In this document: positions 1 through 11,367 of the stretch, piece by piece
Layout of the letters: every line of letters starts with the position of its first letter
Numbering within the stretch: the stretch's first letter is position 1
NCBI RefSeq assembly: GCF_963676685.1
Contig: NC_092351.1
Coordinates: 42,522,733 to 42,586,732, forward strand
Direction: 5' to 3'
Length of the DNA stretch: 64,000 nt
Source: Mytilus edulis
Taxonomy: Eukaryota > Mollusca > Bivalvia > Mytilida > Mytilidae
The notes under the pieces: model-generated
Database searches by the model: none
Told to the model about the DNA's origin: nothing
The model's input: only the letters and a program-made list of their open reading frames with translations
Made by a program: the position numbers and the translations under genes

Positions 1-54
1 GTTTGGGCCAAAGCTCCGCGACGAAGAATGTACTATAACCTATAATTGTTAACT

Positions 55-3000
55 TTTAAAAGAGGTACGAAAGATACCAAAGGGACAGTCAAACTCATAA
101 ATCTAAAACAAACTGACAACGCCATGGTTAAAAATGAAAAAGACAAACAGAAAAACAATAGTACACACGACACAACATAGAAAACTAAAGAATAAACAAC
201 ACGAACCCCCACCAAAAACTAGGGGTGATCTCAGGTGCTCCGGAAGGGTAAGCAGATCCTGCTCCACATGTGGCACCCGTCGTGTTGCTTATGTGATTAC
301 AAATCCGATAAATAGTCTAATTCGGTAGGTCACATTCATGAAAGAGAAGGGGATTGTAGTTACGACGTAAGGAACATATCCGATATCATTTGTGAAACGG
401 TTATTCCATAACGGTCAACCAACTCGTGATGGCGTCCGTAAAATTTACGAAGGGGTGATTTCAACTTCACCATTTGGAACTCTTGGTTTCATAGCTTCCT
501 TGTGAGCAGTAACCCTCTATCAAGAAAATCATGATAGTAAATGCAAGCACGGGAATATCGTATCAATTGGGAGATATGTACCCCGTATGCAGGTGCTGCT
601 GGAATGTTGCTACTTAGAAATGGAAAGTTCACAATTAGAAAGCTGAAATCATCTCTTTTGTCGTAAAGTTTTGTTTTCAACCGACCCTCATTGTCAATTT
701 CTAGATGTAAGTCAAGATATGAAGCCGACTTAACTGTATCTGTAGTATCCTTTATCTCCAATTCGATGGGATAGATGCGTTCCACATAGTCACCAAATTT
801 TGAATTGTTTAGTGAAAGAACGTCATCTATATAGCGGAAAGATGAGTTAAAGGATATTGCTAACTTCTTATCTTTCTTCCTAAGAAGTTCCTGCATGAAG
901 TCAGCCTCATAATAATAAAAAAACAAGTCGGCAAGTAGAGGGGCACATTTTGTTCCCATTGGGATGCCGACAGTCTGTTGAAAAACACGTCCTCCGAACG
1001 TTACAAATATTTTGTCAATCAAAAAATCAAGCATCTTGATAATATCGGTTTCAGAGAATTTTTTGTTTGAATCAAAGTGATTCTTTACAAAGTATGATTT
1101 ATCCCTCCCTAAGACAAGATACTTGTATCTACGTTGGCCATTCTTTTTTATGATGCAAAGTAATACCAACTCTTTCAATTTGTCTTTTAGTTTGGAATGT
1201 GGAATACTTGTGTAAAGAGTAGAAAAAGTCAAATGTTTTAATACTGTTAACAAGATGAAATAGAGTTAGATTGTTTGTACTCTAAAAGATCTTTGGAATT
1301 TTTAAGTATCCACATCTGATTCACGCCACTTCTAGAATAGGCAGTTTCACAATTACTTTGAAGCCCGTCTTTGATTGCTGATAAAATAGATGTTAATAAT
1401 TTAGAAAGAGGTTTCGTGGAGCACTTTGAAGACCCAGCAATATACCGTTGTTTGTAAGGACACTTATGTAGTTTAGGTATCCAATACAGTGATGGAAGAT
1501 CCAGTCTTCATCTTTGGTTGAAATACCAAAGGAACAAAGCACAGACCTATGATTATCCAGGATTTCCTCTTTGGTAAGTGTCGTGAGGGTATATGTTGAG
1601 TTGCCAAGTGAATTGTCTCTAACTAATTCGTTTATCAAGCAATTAATGTAGTGACTGTTACAGGCAAAAACGATGTTATTTGGGGCTTTGTCTGCGGGGA
1701 CAACAACATATTTATCATGGAGGTCGGATAAGTGTTTAGCAACATTTGGGTCTTTAAAGATTGACGTAGCATGGGCATTGATGGACCCATTCAGTTTCTT
1801 GATTCTGATTTGTATTAACGATCTCACTGCCTTAATCCCTTCGGATAGAGTGTCTACGTCTTGTCTGGCATAATCCTCGACTAAGTCCATCAAAATTTTA
1901 AAGTTGTATTTCCAATTGATGGATTTAGGCTCACGATATTTCGGACGTTTCGATAACACATTTCGTAGAGAAGTGTTATTAACAATGTTAAGGTCACCGG
2001 TAATAACGTGGCCAGCATGATTATATATGAATTGGGAACTAGCACATGTGCATTCAGGAGGTTTAGACTTGAAGTCGTCAATATCGAGATTATGCAAAAC
2101 GCGTTTGTAATAGAAAATTTTAGTTGCAATAGGTTTGGTATAGGTATAAGAAATTATTGGTACAGACTGGTCTTTGAAATAAGGAGGTATTTTCGATTGA
2201 ACTAATTTATGATGAAGGATATTGCCTAGGTTGACGCCATCGAGACCTTTGTTGGCAAAGGAAAGATTTAGAAAAGATCTTTTCTCTTTTTCATCTTTTC
2301 CAATGCGAACTGGCTTGAAACGTCTGTGACTTGCAATATCCGAAATTATAGCTTGAAGAGTTTGTATTGCTTTGAATGAGGGTTTGTAACAGTGGATTCC
2401 AAACATAAATTGAACAGAGAATGAAGTTTTGAAAGGGGTAATGAATAAAGTTTCGTGCGAATGTGATGAATACCTAACGGCTTTTGTATGAATGACAGCA
2501 AGTCATTAATAGAGACATCATGCAGAGAAGGTGATGTATAATGACGATGACCATGACTGCGTCTACGTCGAGGAGTCGAGTTGAAAATATTCATCACATT
2601 CACCGAGTTACACGAAGGACTAGATAGAATACCTATACCATCAATTTTGTCATTGCAGCCATACGGTGTTGCAGTTCCCAATTGTCTAATCCAGTAGTCT
2701 TCTTTTTGTCTACGGAGAGTCGTTGAAAGATTAGGATTGTTAGAGCTATGGTATATCTTTTCTATAATGCGAACTGTCATAGAAACGATGGAATGATCGG
2801 GCTGATTGAAATGCTGGTATAGAATGTCGTTAGCATTGAGGTTAATGTCTGATCTATAACCGCACATACGTTTGTTTAGCCTTCCTTTCGTTTCACCGAC
2901 GTATACCAATCCGCAAAGGTTGCACTCTAATCCGTAGACGACATTTATTGATTTACAATTCAGATCATCGTAACTTCTGGTAAAATATGACTTCTTGGTC

Positions 3001-3376
3001 AAATTGCTAGTGAATTCAGCATCTGTAATTAAAATTGCACATGTTTTGCAGCCTTTGGTCTCACATTTTGAAATGCGACAGTGTTGTACTGTGTCATCAA
3101 AAAACAAAATGTCTTTAAGGAGAACTGAACATGGCTGTATATGTGTAATATTGCTATTGTCACTAGGACGATGATCTGAATGAGTCGTGTTTGAGATATT
3201 TGTCATGTCTGGTGATGAGGGGACACCTGCCATATCAGACGACACCGTGTCCATGGCGACGTCCGAGCCAGTTTCCTGTTTGATCTTCGTAAGTTCATGC
3301 AATTGTAGTTTTGCTACTGGGCGGATGATGTCCTCGGGGACAAAATGTTCACCAGCAGAGACATCAAACCAGTGGT
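55..3376 (-). mobile_element. Naiad-type Penelope-like retroelement, copy 1
   Basis: Retroelement running right to left. It carries the coding region at 360-3373 and a 3' untranslated region at about 55-359. The 3' end 'ttgactgtccctttggtat' (read on the minus strand, about 60-110) recurs at the end of copy 2 and of four other fragments in the window, which fixes the 3' boundary. The upstream side abuts the 3' end of copy 2 at about 3376, giving the head-to-tail tandem typical of Penelope-like elements. The domain order GIY-YIG, CxC linker, RT matches the N-terminal-endonuclease clade called Naiad, which is known to be abundant in invertebrates. Canonical Penelope has the endonuclease at the C-terminus. 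Confidence 0.88.
360..3373 (-). pseudogene. GIY-YIG endonuclease / reverse transcriptase polyprotein, copy 1 (frameshifted)
   Basis: The N-terminal part (2346-3373) holds a GIY-YIG nuclease: counting from a TTG at 3302, VVY is at about residue 121, YVG at 134, arginines at 141 and 145, the metal-type CCHH set at C127, C130, H164 and H170, a Glu near 201 and PYG at 213. The frame is open upstream to 3373 with no ATG. Next comes a linker with a CTC (CxC) motif near 2050. The RT follows, with GIPMGTKCAPLLADLF and YIDD (489-1253), then a C-terminal part ending at TAA 360. Compared with copy 2, a 2-nt insertion near 2350 and a 1-nt loss near 1500 shift frame. A TGA at 489-491 sits where copy 2 has a Leu codon. 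The element would nick target DNA and copy its RNA into it. This copy is dead. Confidence 0.87.
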
Positions 3377-6111
3377 AATAAAAGAGGGACGAAAGATACC
3401 AAAGGGACAGTCAAACTCATAAATCTAAAACAAACTGACAACGCCATGGTTAAAAATGAAAAAGACAAACAGAAAAACAATAGCACACATGACACAACAT
3501 AGAAAACTAAAAAATAAACAACACAAACCCCACCAAAAACTAGGGGTGATATCAGGTGCTCCGGAAGGGTAAGCAGATCCTGCTTCACATGTGGTACCCG
3601 TCGTGTTGCTTATGTGATTACAAATCCGATAAATAGTCTAATTCGGTAGGTCACATTCATGAAAGGGAAGGGGATTGTAGTTACGACGTAAGGAACATAT
3701 CCGATATCATTTGTGAAACGGTTATTCCATAACGGTCAACCAACTCGTGATGGCGTCCGTAAAATTTACGAAGGGATGATTTCAACTTCACCATTTGGAA
3801 CTCTTGGTTTAATAGCTTCCTTGTGAGCAGTAACCCTCTATCAAGAAAATCATGATAGGAAATGCAAGCACGGGAATATCGTATCAATTGGAAGATATAT
3901 ACCCCGTATGCAGGCGCTGCCGGAATGTTGCTACTAGAAATGGAAAGTTCACAATTGGAAAGCTGAAATCATCTCTTTTGTCGTAAAGTTTTGTTTTCAA
4001 CCGACCCTCATTGTCAATTTCTAGATGTAAGTCAAGATATGAAGCTGACTTAACTGTATCTGTAGTATCCTTTATCTCCAATTCGATGGGTTAGATGCGT
4101 TCCACATAGTCACCAACTTTTGAATTGTTTAGTGAAAGAACGTCATCTATATAGCGGAAAGTAGATTTAAAGGATATTGCTAACTTCTTATCTTTCTTCC
4201 TAAGAAGTTCCTGCACGAAGTCAGCCTCATAATAATAAAGAAACAAATCGGCAAGTAGAGGGGCACAGTTTGTTCCCTTTGGGATGCCGACAGTCTGTTG
4301 AAAAACACGTCCTCCGAACGTTACAAATATATATGTTGTCAATCAAAAAATCAAGCATCTTGATAATATCGGTTTCAGAGAATTTTTTGTTTGAATCAGA
4401 GTGATTCTTTACAAAGTATGATTTATCCCTCCCTAAGACAAGATACATGTACTTGTATCTACGTTGGCCATTCTTTTTTATAAAGCAAAGTAATACCAAC
4501 TATTTCAATTTGTCTTTTAGTTTGGAATGCGGAATACTTGTGTAAAGAGTAGAAAAGTCAAATGTTTTAATACTGTTACAAGATGAAAGAGAGTTAGATT
4601 GTATGTACTCTAAAAGATCTTTGGAATGTTTAAGTATCCACATCTGATTCACGCCACCTCTAGGATAGGCAGTTTCACAATAACTTTGAAGCCCGTCTTT
4701 GATTGCTGATAAAATAGATGTTAATAATTTAGAAAGAGGTTTCGTGGAGCACTTGGAAGATCCAGCAATATACCGTTGTTTGTAAGGACACTTATGTAGT
4801 TTAGGTATCCAATACAGTGATGGAAGATCCACTTCTTCATCTTTGGTTGAAATACCAAAGGAACAAAGATCAGACCTATGATTATCCAGGATTTCCTCTT
4901 TGGTAAGTGTCGTGAGGGTATATGTTGAGTTTCCAAGTGAATTGTCTATACCTATTTCGTTTATCAAGCAATTAATGTAGTGACTTTTACAGACAAAAAC
5001 GATGTTATTTGGGGCTTTGTCTGCGGGGACAACTACATATTTATCATGGAGGTCGGATAAGTGTTTAGCAACATCTGGGTCTTTAAAGATTGACGTAGCA
5101 TGGGCATTGATGGACCCGTTCAGTTTCTTGATTCTAATTTGTATTAACGACCTCACTGCCTTAATCCATTCGGATAGAGTGTCTACGTCTTCCTTTTCAC
5201 GTTAAGCCCATTGCCTGGCATAATCCTCGACTGAGTCCATCAAAATTTTAAAGTTGTATTTCCAATTGATGGATTTAGGCTCACGATATTACGGACCTTT
5301 CGATAACACATTTCGTAGAGAAGTGTTATTAACAATGTTAAGGTCACCGGTAATAACATGAACAGCATGATTATATATGAATTGGGAACTAGCACAAGTG
5401 CAATCAGGAGGTTTAGACTTGAAGTCGTCAATATCGAGATTATGCAAAACGCGTTTGTAATAGAAAATTTTAGTTGCAATAGGTTTGGTATAGGTATAAG
5501 AAATTATTGGTACAGACTGGTCTTTGAAATAAGGAGGTATTTTCGATTGAACTAATTTATGATGAAGGATATTGCCTAGGTTGACGCCATCGAGACCTTT
5601 GTTGGCAAAGGAAAGATTTAGAAAAGATCTTTTCTCTTTTTCATCTTTTCCAATGCGAACTGGCTTGAACAGTCTGTAACTTGCAATATCCGAAATTATA
5701 GCTTGAAGTTTGTATTGATTTGAATGAGGGTTTGTAACAGTGGATTCCAAACATAAATTGAACAGAGAATAAAGTTTTAAAAGGGGTAATGAATAAATTT
5801 TCGTGCGAATGTGATGAATACCTAACGGCTTTTGTATGAATGACAGCAAGTCATTAATGAAGACATCATGCAGAGAAGGTGATGTATAATGACGATGACC
5901 ATGACTGCGTCTACGTCGAGGAGTCGAGTTGAAAATATTCATCACATTCGCCGAGTTACAGGAAGGACTAGATAGAATACCTATACCATCAATTTTGTCA
6001 TTGCAGCCATACGGTGTTGCAGTTCCCAATTGTCTAATCCAGTAGTCTTCTTTTTGTCTAAGGAGAGTCGTTGAAAGATTAGGATTGTTAGAGCTATGGT
6101 ATATCTTTTTA
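3377..6111 (-). mobile_element. Naiad-type Penelope-like retroelement, copy 2 (5'-truncated)
   Basis: Near-identical to copy 1 from its 3' end at about 3377 up to 6111, where homology stops inside the endonuclease region. The GIY, YIG and zinc-binding part is missing. Copies 1 and 2 differ by scattered substitutions and small indels, including a 21-nt segment near 5193-5213 absent from copy 1. They are separate insertions or an old tandem, not a recent assembly duplication. Sequence beyond 6111 is unrelated to the element. Confidence 0.87.
3681..6111 (-). pseudogene. Penelope-like RT polyprotein, copy 2 (nonsense and frameshift mutations)
   Basis: The frame runs from the end of the endonuclease (Glu/PYG part, about 6000-6110) through the CxC linker (CTC near 5390) into the RT with FDFSTLYTSIPH (about 4540), GIPKGTNCAPLLADLF (about 4270) and YIDD (about 4145), ending at TAA 3681. 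Breaks seen: TAA near 5290, TAA inside the extra 21 nt near 5200, TAG at about 4501, a frameshift near 4330 from extra bases, and TAA near 4090. Except for the extra segment, each break can be corrected by reference to copy 1, so the ancestral protein can be inferred from the pair. The Lys in GIPKG replaces Met of copy 1. Confidence 0.85.
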
Positions 6112-6806
6112 CTATGACTTGGATACAGAGCTGTATAATTGCCACTCATATTAAACATATACTCAGTTTTACCTTTATGTGAGCACAACGTCATAGACTG
6201 ATCACACCGTCACATTTCAATAACGAACATTAAAAACTACACTTAATTTTTATCAAATATAGTAATCTTTAGTACAAAATGTGTACACGTGTGTACCAAG
6301 TTTTAAGTCAATTTGACCAATTTTTACACCTTTACAGTGATATCTTTCGTGAAACCACATACTTTATAATGACCTTATTATATCGTCTAAGAGGCATAAC
6401 ATCACCAAAGTCGGGAATTGAGCACGCTCTAATGCCAAATCGGTTGCAAATCGTACCAAAAAACACCGATACAAAGTGGCAGACTTTATCAACGTAGCTG
6501 CTTCATATTCGTTTCAGGTGTCGATAAGAAACAATGCAGTGATGATTTTTTTTTTATAAAAGTACGAGTCTTACCAAATATTCTCCATCACCTCATTTTC
6601 GAAATTAAAGCCCCGTACCATGTGTATTTACGTTTTGCGTACAATATGTTTAAGATGTGTGCACAACATATTTAAATGGTGCGCTCAAGATATTATTTTG
6701 TGCGAACAATATAATAATTTTTTCTTGACATGTTCTTAGCGTCCGTAGCGGGGCTCTGTTTTTTTCGTCTTACAGCGTTTAACATTGATACATTTATAAC
6801 AAAATG
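6112..6806. other. No gene recognised
   Basis: AT-rich sequence between two element fragments. The only coding-like item is a short minus-strand frame (6115-6194) starting at an ATG and running in frame into the truncated copy 2. I see no splice site good enough to call it an exon. Confidence 0.5.
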
Positions 6807-7195
6807 TACTTACTGACGCCATCACGAGTAGGTTGACAGTTATGGAAAAACCAGTTTCACATATGATATCGGATATGTTCCTTACGTCATTACTACAATC
6901 CCCATTCCCTTTTCATGAATAAGACCTACCGAATTTTCCGGGTTTGTATACCCTAATAACATATCACATGACCAACACGATGGGTACCATATGTTGAGCA
7001 AGATCTGCTTACCCCTCCGCAGCACATTAGATCACCCCAGTTGTATGGTGGGGTTCGTGTTGCTTAATCTTTAGTTTTCTATGTTGTGTCATGTATACTA
7101 TTATTTGTCTTTTTCATTTTCAGTCCATGGCGTTGTCAGTTTGTTTTCGATCTATGAGTTTGACTGTCCCTTTTGTATCTTTCGCCCCTCTTTTA
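6807..7195 (+). mobile_element. Penelope-like element, detached 3' end
   Basis: About 390 bp matching the last ~100 coding bases plus the 3' untranslated region of copies 1 and 2, in the opposite orientation. It begins at 'tgacgccatcacgagtagg' and ends with 'tgtatctttcgcccctctttt'. It is more diverged than copies 1 and 2, so it is an older, severely 5'-truncated insertion. Confidence 0.8.
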
Positions 7196-7811
7196 GTCCG
7201 TGGCATTCTTAAGAAAAATAATGCAACTTGGATGTACTTGGAAAGGTTATTAAAGACTCGTGATGGTCATGTGATGATGATATTTCAGATAGTAACCTGA
7301 TATTATTTGAAATTCGTTACAGAAACAGAAATATATAAACGTATAAAACGATGTCATTTTATTTTTTCTAACTATTATTTGGTTAAAAAAGAAGACTTAA
7401 AAGTAGTAGGTGAAGTACGTCGATTTCAATTATACTAGTCTTCAATGTTTTTATATATCCCCCAATTTCATTTTATTCACTTATCAACCATTGAATATGA
7501 TAGGTATTTCCTGCACTATCTCTCTTCTCTGACTTGTTATATTTTGTCTGTATTTAACAATTTGAAATAATGGTATCGATCCTCAGGAAAATTAAACATA
7601 ACGACCATGCCTATGAAATATTTTTTTCTTTAAACTAAACCGGATATTTTAAATGTAGAATGCAACGAGCTTGTTTTTACATACTTGACGTGAATTTATA
7701 CGATAACAGTTCATTGGAAGAGTTCATTAAAAAATAGCCGATATTATTTCTTGGTTTAAGCATATTTGTAATAATAATATTACACTGATAAATACATTCA
7801 TGAGCAGGCAA
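7196..7811. other. No gene recognised
   Basis: AT-rich and without convincing open frames. If the WSC gene continues past the exon at 7812-8088, this would be its intron or 3' region. No transmembrane exon was found here. Confidence 0.45.
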
Positions 7812-8088
7812 ACTTTTAACATGGTTATATTTTTACTAACTTGTATGTGTTGAATTGTAAACTGTTAATCCTTCTTTTGCACTGTAACTTGTCTTTAAAT
7901 ACGTTGTTTCATCTAACGTTAGAGAACTACTAGGTACCAAGGAATATGTAGATTTCGTGAACGTACTTCTGATAGAACCGGTTGTTGTTTCATCAATAAG
8001 GACTTCTGATGTTGGGTGTTCGTGAACTTTGTTGTAGATTCTGTTGTTATGACACTTTCGCTTAACGTTACTGGAAATATTAATCCAG
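7812..8088 (-). CDS. Possible T/S-rich exon of the WSC-domain gene
   Basis: A strong acceptor (pyrimidine run then TTTGTTTGTAG) lies at 8089-8102 and the sequence after it is open. In the phase demanded by the 9884-10019 exon (phase 1) it encodes a short Ser/Thr-rich stretch and stops near 7930. A second frame is open from the acceptor to TAG at about 7812 and is also Thr/Ser-rich (TTTGSIRSTFTKSTYSLVP). The switch suggests a one-base indel, a different acceptor, or an unseen donor in between. A mucin-like stalk after a WSC domain would be normal. No membrane segment is seen. Could be chance. Confidence 0.3.
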
Positions 8089-8218
8089 CTACAAACAAAA
8101 AAAGAATAAAAAAATTGTTTAATTAGGTTTTAATCAAATATACATTGTTATGTTAAAATCTTGACCGATTCTTTCTATTATTCTTAATACGAAGTAAAAT
8201 CACGAAATCTCAACTCCG

Positions 8219-8510
8219 TTGGGAATTTTAAAACAGAAAAATAAAGGCATCAGTAGTATGCTGTTTGAAATTAATCAATCGTTTAAGAAAAAAACATCCG
8301 GGTTACAAACTTTAACTGAGGGAAACACGTCAAATATTAGAAGAGAACTACGACACAACAGAAATACAACATTAAAATGTAACACACAGAGAAACGAACT
8401 ATAATATAAAAACTGTCAATTTCCTGACTTGGTACAAGCATTTTCTTAAGAAAACAATGGTGGATAAAACCTGGTTTTATAGCTAGCTTTTACTCAATTA
8501 TTACTCTAAA
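8219..8510 (+). repeat. Dispersed bivalve repeat (family 1), partial
   Basis: Contains 'ggcatcagtagtatgctgtt', 'acagagaaacgaactataat' and 'atttcctgacttggtacaag', all shared with the fuller copy at 12990-13440 and the reversed copy at 28360-28640. The 61-codon frame in it is not a gene. Confidence 0.7.
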
Positions 8511-8699
8511 AATAGGTGATTTATTATTCCCACGAATACGAACTTCTTATAGTCAACTCATGCACGATACTGTTGTCAGGTCATTAAAGATTGCGTATTT
8601 TGCCGTTAAGATTGATTCACTTATAGGGTCTTTTCATCGGAACCAAACACATTTATTTAAAAACCAGTTGTTGGCATGACACGAGTTATGTTCTTCTCA

Positions 8700-9265
8700 T
8701 ATAGGTTATGATGGTATGATACTAAACCCCTCACGGGGTGGATTGTGCCTGATATTCATATGATGAAGACATAATTTTTATATCAGTTTAATTGGAAGTC
8801 TAGAGCTGGCATGTCAGTTAACTGCTAGTAGTCTGATGTTATTTATGTATTATTATCATTTTGTTTATTTTCTTTGGTTACATCTTCTGACATCAGACTC
8901 GGACTTCTGGTGAACTGAATGTTAATGTGCGTATTGTTATGCGTTTACTTTTCTGCATTGGCTAGAGGTATAGGGAGAGGGTTGAGATCTCACAAACATT
9001 TTTGCGCCTGTCCCAAGTCAGGAGCCTCTGGCCTTTGTTAGTCTTGTATTATTTTAACTTTTAGTGTCTTGTGTACAATTTCGAGTTTAGTATGGCGTTC
9101 ATTATCACTGAACTAATATGTATTTGTTATGGGGCCAGCTGAAGGACACCTCCGGGTGCGGGAATTTCTCGTTGCATTCAAGACCTGTTAGTGACCTTCT
9201 GCTGTTGTCTGCTCTATGGTCGGGTTGTTGTCTCTTTGGCACATTCCCCATTTCCATTCTTAATT
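8700..9265 (+). repeat. Dispersed bivalve repeat (family 2)
   Basis: Near-identical over its length to 23590-24170, from 'gatactaaacccctcacggg' to 'cattccccatttccattct'. Shared landmarks include 'ttgcgcctgtcccaagtcag' and 'cctccgggtgcgggaatttc'. Noncoding. I see no terminal inverted repeats; class unknown. Confidence 0.75.
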
Positions 9266-9883
9266 TTACTTACAACAGTCAAATAAAACATGTTATTAGA
9301 TTAATAGTAGATAAACTACATCAAATGCATTTATTTATACTGAAACCAAGTCAAAACCAGACCTTTAATGAGTTATAATGTTCTGTTTATACCTTCATTG
9401 TCTGAAACGTTTGCTGTTTTCAGTTGTTAAGAAACGTGTGACATGCTGGTATTTTATTTATCATACATGTACTTGTGGATAATGAGTGTTCATAAACAAT
9501 GTTAGTGTATAAAAAAGGGCGTCCATTCCCTAGAAAAGTTCGACCCATGGCTATTTTATACATTTAGATAATTTTTGATTTCATTATTTTTGATCTGGAC
9601 ACTGACTATTCCAGATACTCTCGAGTGCCTTGTTATTGGTAATATATAATTTCCTCAAGTTTAAACTTAATATTAACAATCAAACATAAATATGAGTTAA
9701 AGTGTTATATATGTGGAATAATGTTTATTTGAAAATAATCAAACCTGTCATTTAACTGTAACTACTCATATATACTGGAAATAAAATAACGTACACAGAC
9801 GAGTGTTTTGTCTGCAAACGACTAATTTACGCTCTGATTAAAAGGACGATAAAAAAAAAAAACAAAAAAACCCAAGCTCTTAC
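9266..9883. other. Intronic sequence, nothing recognised
   Basis: Lies between the possible exon at 8088 and the WSC exon ending at 9884. It holds an A-rich run near 9850 and no coding features. Confidence 0.45.
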
Positions 9884-10019
9884 ATATGTTGTAGACGGCC
9901 AATCTAGCTTGTCTACCACATAAATCCGTAACTAATACTGGACACGGTGCTTTACATTCTGCAACATCAGCTCTTACTTGGACCCGAAGTTTGTGGCCAC
10001 AGTAACATCTATTTGGATT
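9884..10019 (-). CDS. WSC-domain protein, exon with C-terminal half of the domain
   Basis: The acceptor TTTGTTTGTAG (10020-10030) and donor AT|GTAAGAG (9877-9884) bound 136 nt that are open in one frame. The product starts NPNRCYCGHKLRV and continues with AECKAPCP, LCGR and LAVYN. The spacing of RCYCG, C...PCP, CG and VYN is the second half of a WSC domain, a small cysteine-rich carbohydrate-binding module of secreted and membrane proteins. It begins in phase 0, exactly matching the phase 0 end of the 15377-15522 exon, and ends in phase 1. The intron between them is about 5.4 kb. Joining the two exons gives a domain of normal size. Confidence 0.75.
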
Positions 10020-10030
10020 CTACAAACAAA

Positions 10031-10650
10031 ATAAATATATGTTTATCAAGACAAAACCTCTAAAATATGGAAATCTTATTGATTAAATGTGTGTAACTGG
10101 GGTTAAGAATTATAATTACTATGAAAATATCGAAGAAAAATCTACATATGAGCGGTGGTCCTATAACTTTATTTTTCTGCAATTTATTGGTATGTTTTGT
10201 AAATCTTTTTCAACACATTTCTGCTTTTAATTTGAGTACAAATGTACTGGCTTAAATTAAAAACAATCTTATCCTGAATCATTGTAGGGTATCTATATGA
10301 TTTTAACCTTATTTTATATAATTTGCAAAACCACAGTAGATACAGGTGAGAGCCTCAAGTTCTTTTCATATTAGACTGCAATATAAATAGCCCCATTTGG
10401 GTAAATTTTCTTAAATTTTAGCAGGTTTTAGATTTCTTTCGATTTAAGATCAAATTATACCAATGGACAAAAAAATATACCGAAAAGGATAACCTACCAT
10501 TTTGTTGGGCTTATTTTGTTCCTAAACTGATGCTCTTCTGACCTATAGTATCACTTTTTAATCCTAGAGTAGGGGCATTAAGACCTGGATTTGGCCCAAA
10601 AATTAAATGTTGATATCTATTTTAAATTGGCACGTAATGTTTAGAAATGC
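10031..10650. other. Intron of the WSC gene, nothing recognised
   Basis: AT-rich, with no open frame or repeat that I recognise, until the Penelope-like fragment begins at 10651. Confidence 0.45.
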
Positions 10651-11367
10651 ATAGGTTCGGAGGACGTGTTTTCAACAGACTGTCGGCATCCCAATGGGAA
10701 CAAACTGTGCCCCTCTACTTGCCGACTTGTTTCTTTATTATTATGAGGCTGACTTCATGCAGGAACTTCTTAGGAAGAAAGATAAGAAGTTAGCAATATC
10801 CTTTAACTCTACTTTCCGCTATATAGATGACGTTCTTTCACTAAACAATTCAAAATTTGGTGACTGTGGAACGCATCTATCCCATCGAATTGGAGATAAA
10901 GGATACTACAGATACAGTTAAATCGGCTTCATATCTTGACTTACATCTAGAAATTGACAATGAGGGTCGGTTGAAAACAAAACTTTACGACAAAGGAGAT
11001 GATTTCAGCTTTCCAATTGTGAACTTTCCATTTCTAAGTAGCAACATTCCAGCATTACGTCGTAACTACAATCCCTTTCCCTTTCATGAATGTGACCTAC
11101 CGAATTAGACTATTTACCGGATTTGTAATCCCATAAGCAACACGACGGGTGCCACATGTGGAGCAGGATCTGCTTACCCTTCCGGAGCACCTGAGATCAC
11201 CCCTAGATTTTGGTGGGGTTTGTGTTGTTTATTCTTTAGTTTTCTATATTGTGTCATGTGTACTATTGTTTTTCTGTTTGTCTTTTTCATTTTTAGCCAT
11301 GGCGTTGTCAGTTTGTTTTAGATTTATGAGTTTGACTGTCCCTTTGGTATCTTTCGTCCCTCTTTTA
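10651..11367 (+). mobile_element. Penelope-like element fragment with internal deletion
   Basis: Starts inside the RT just before the GIPMGTNCAPLLADLF motif, keeps YIDD (about 10827), has a frameshift near 10865, and jumps at about 11054 from the palm/thumb region directly to the end of the reading frame. This deletes roughly 230 bp relative to copy 1. The 3' untranslated region is complete to 11367. It is inserted antisense in the WSC gene's long intron. Confidence 0.85.

Noticed and set aside
489..1253. 254-codon frame as an intact gene
   Set aside because: It is the RT part of Penelope-like copy 1, started by frameshift and ended by a mutation, not an independent gene.
6115..6194. Host exon fused to Penelope-like copy 2
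   Set aside because: Starts at ATG and joins in frame, but splice signals are poor and the stretch is only about 27 codons; likely chance.
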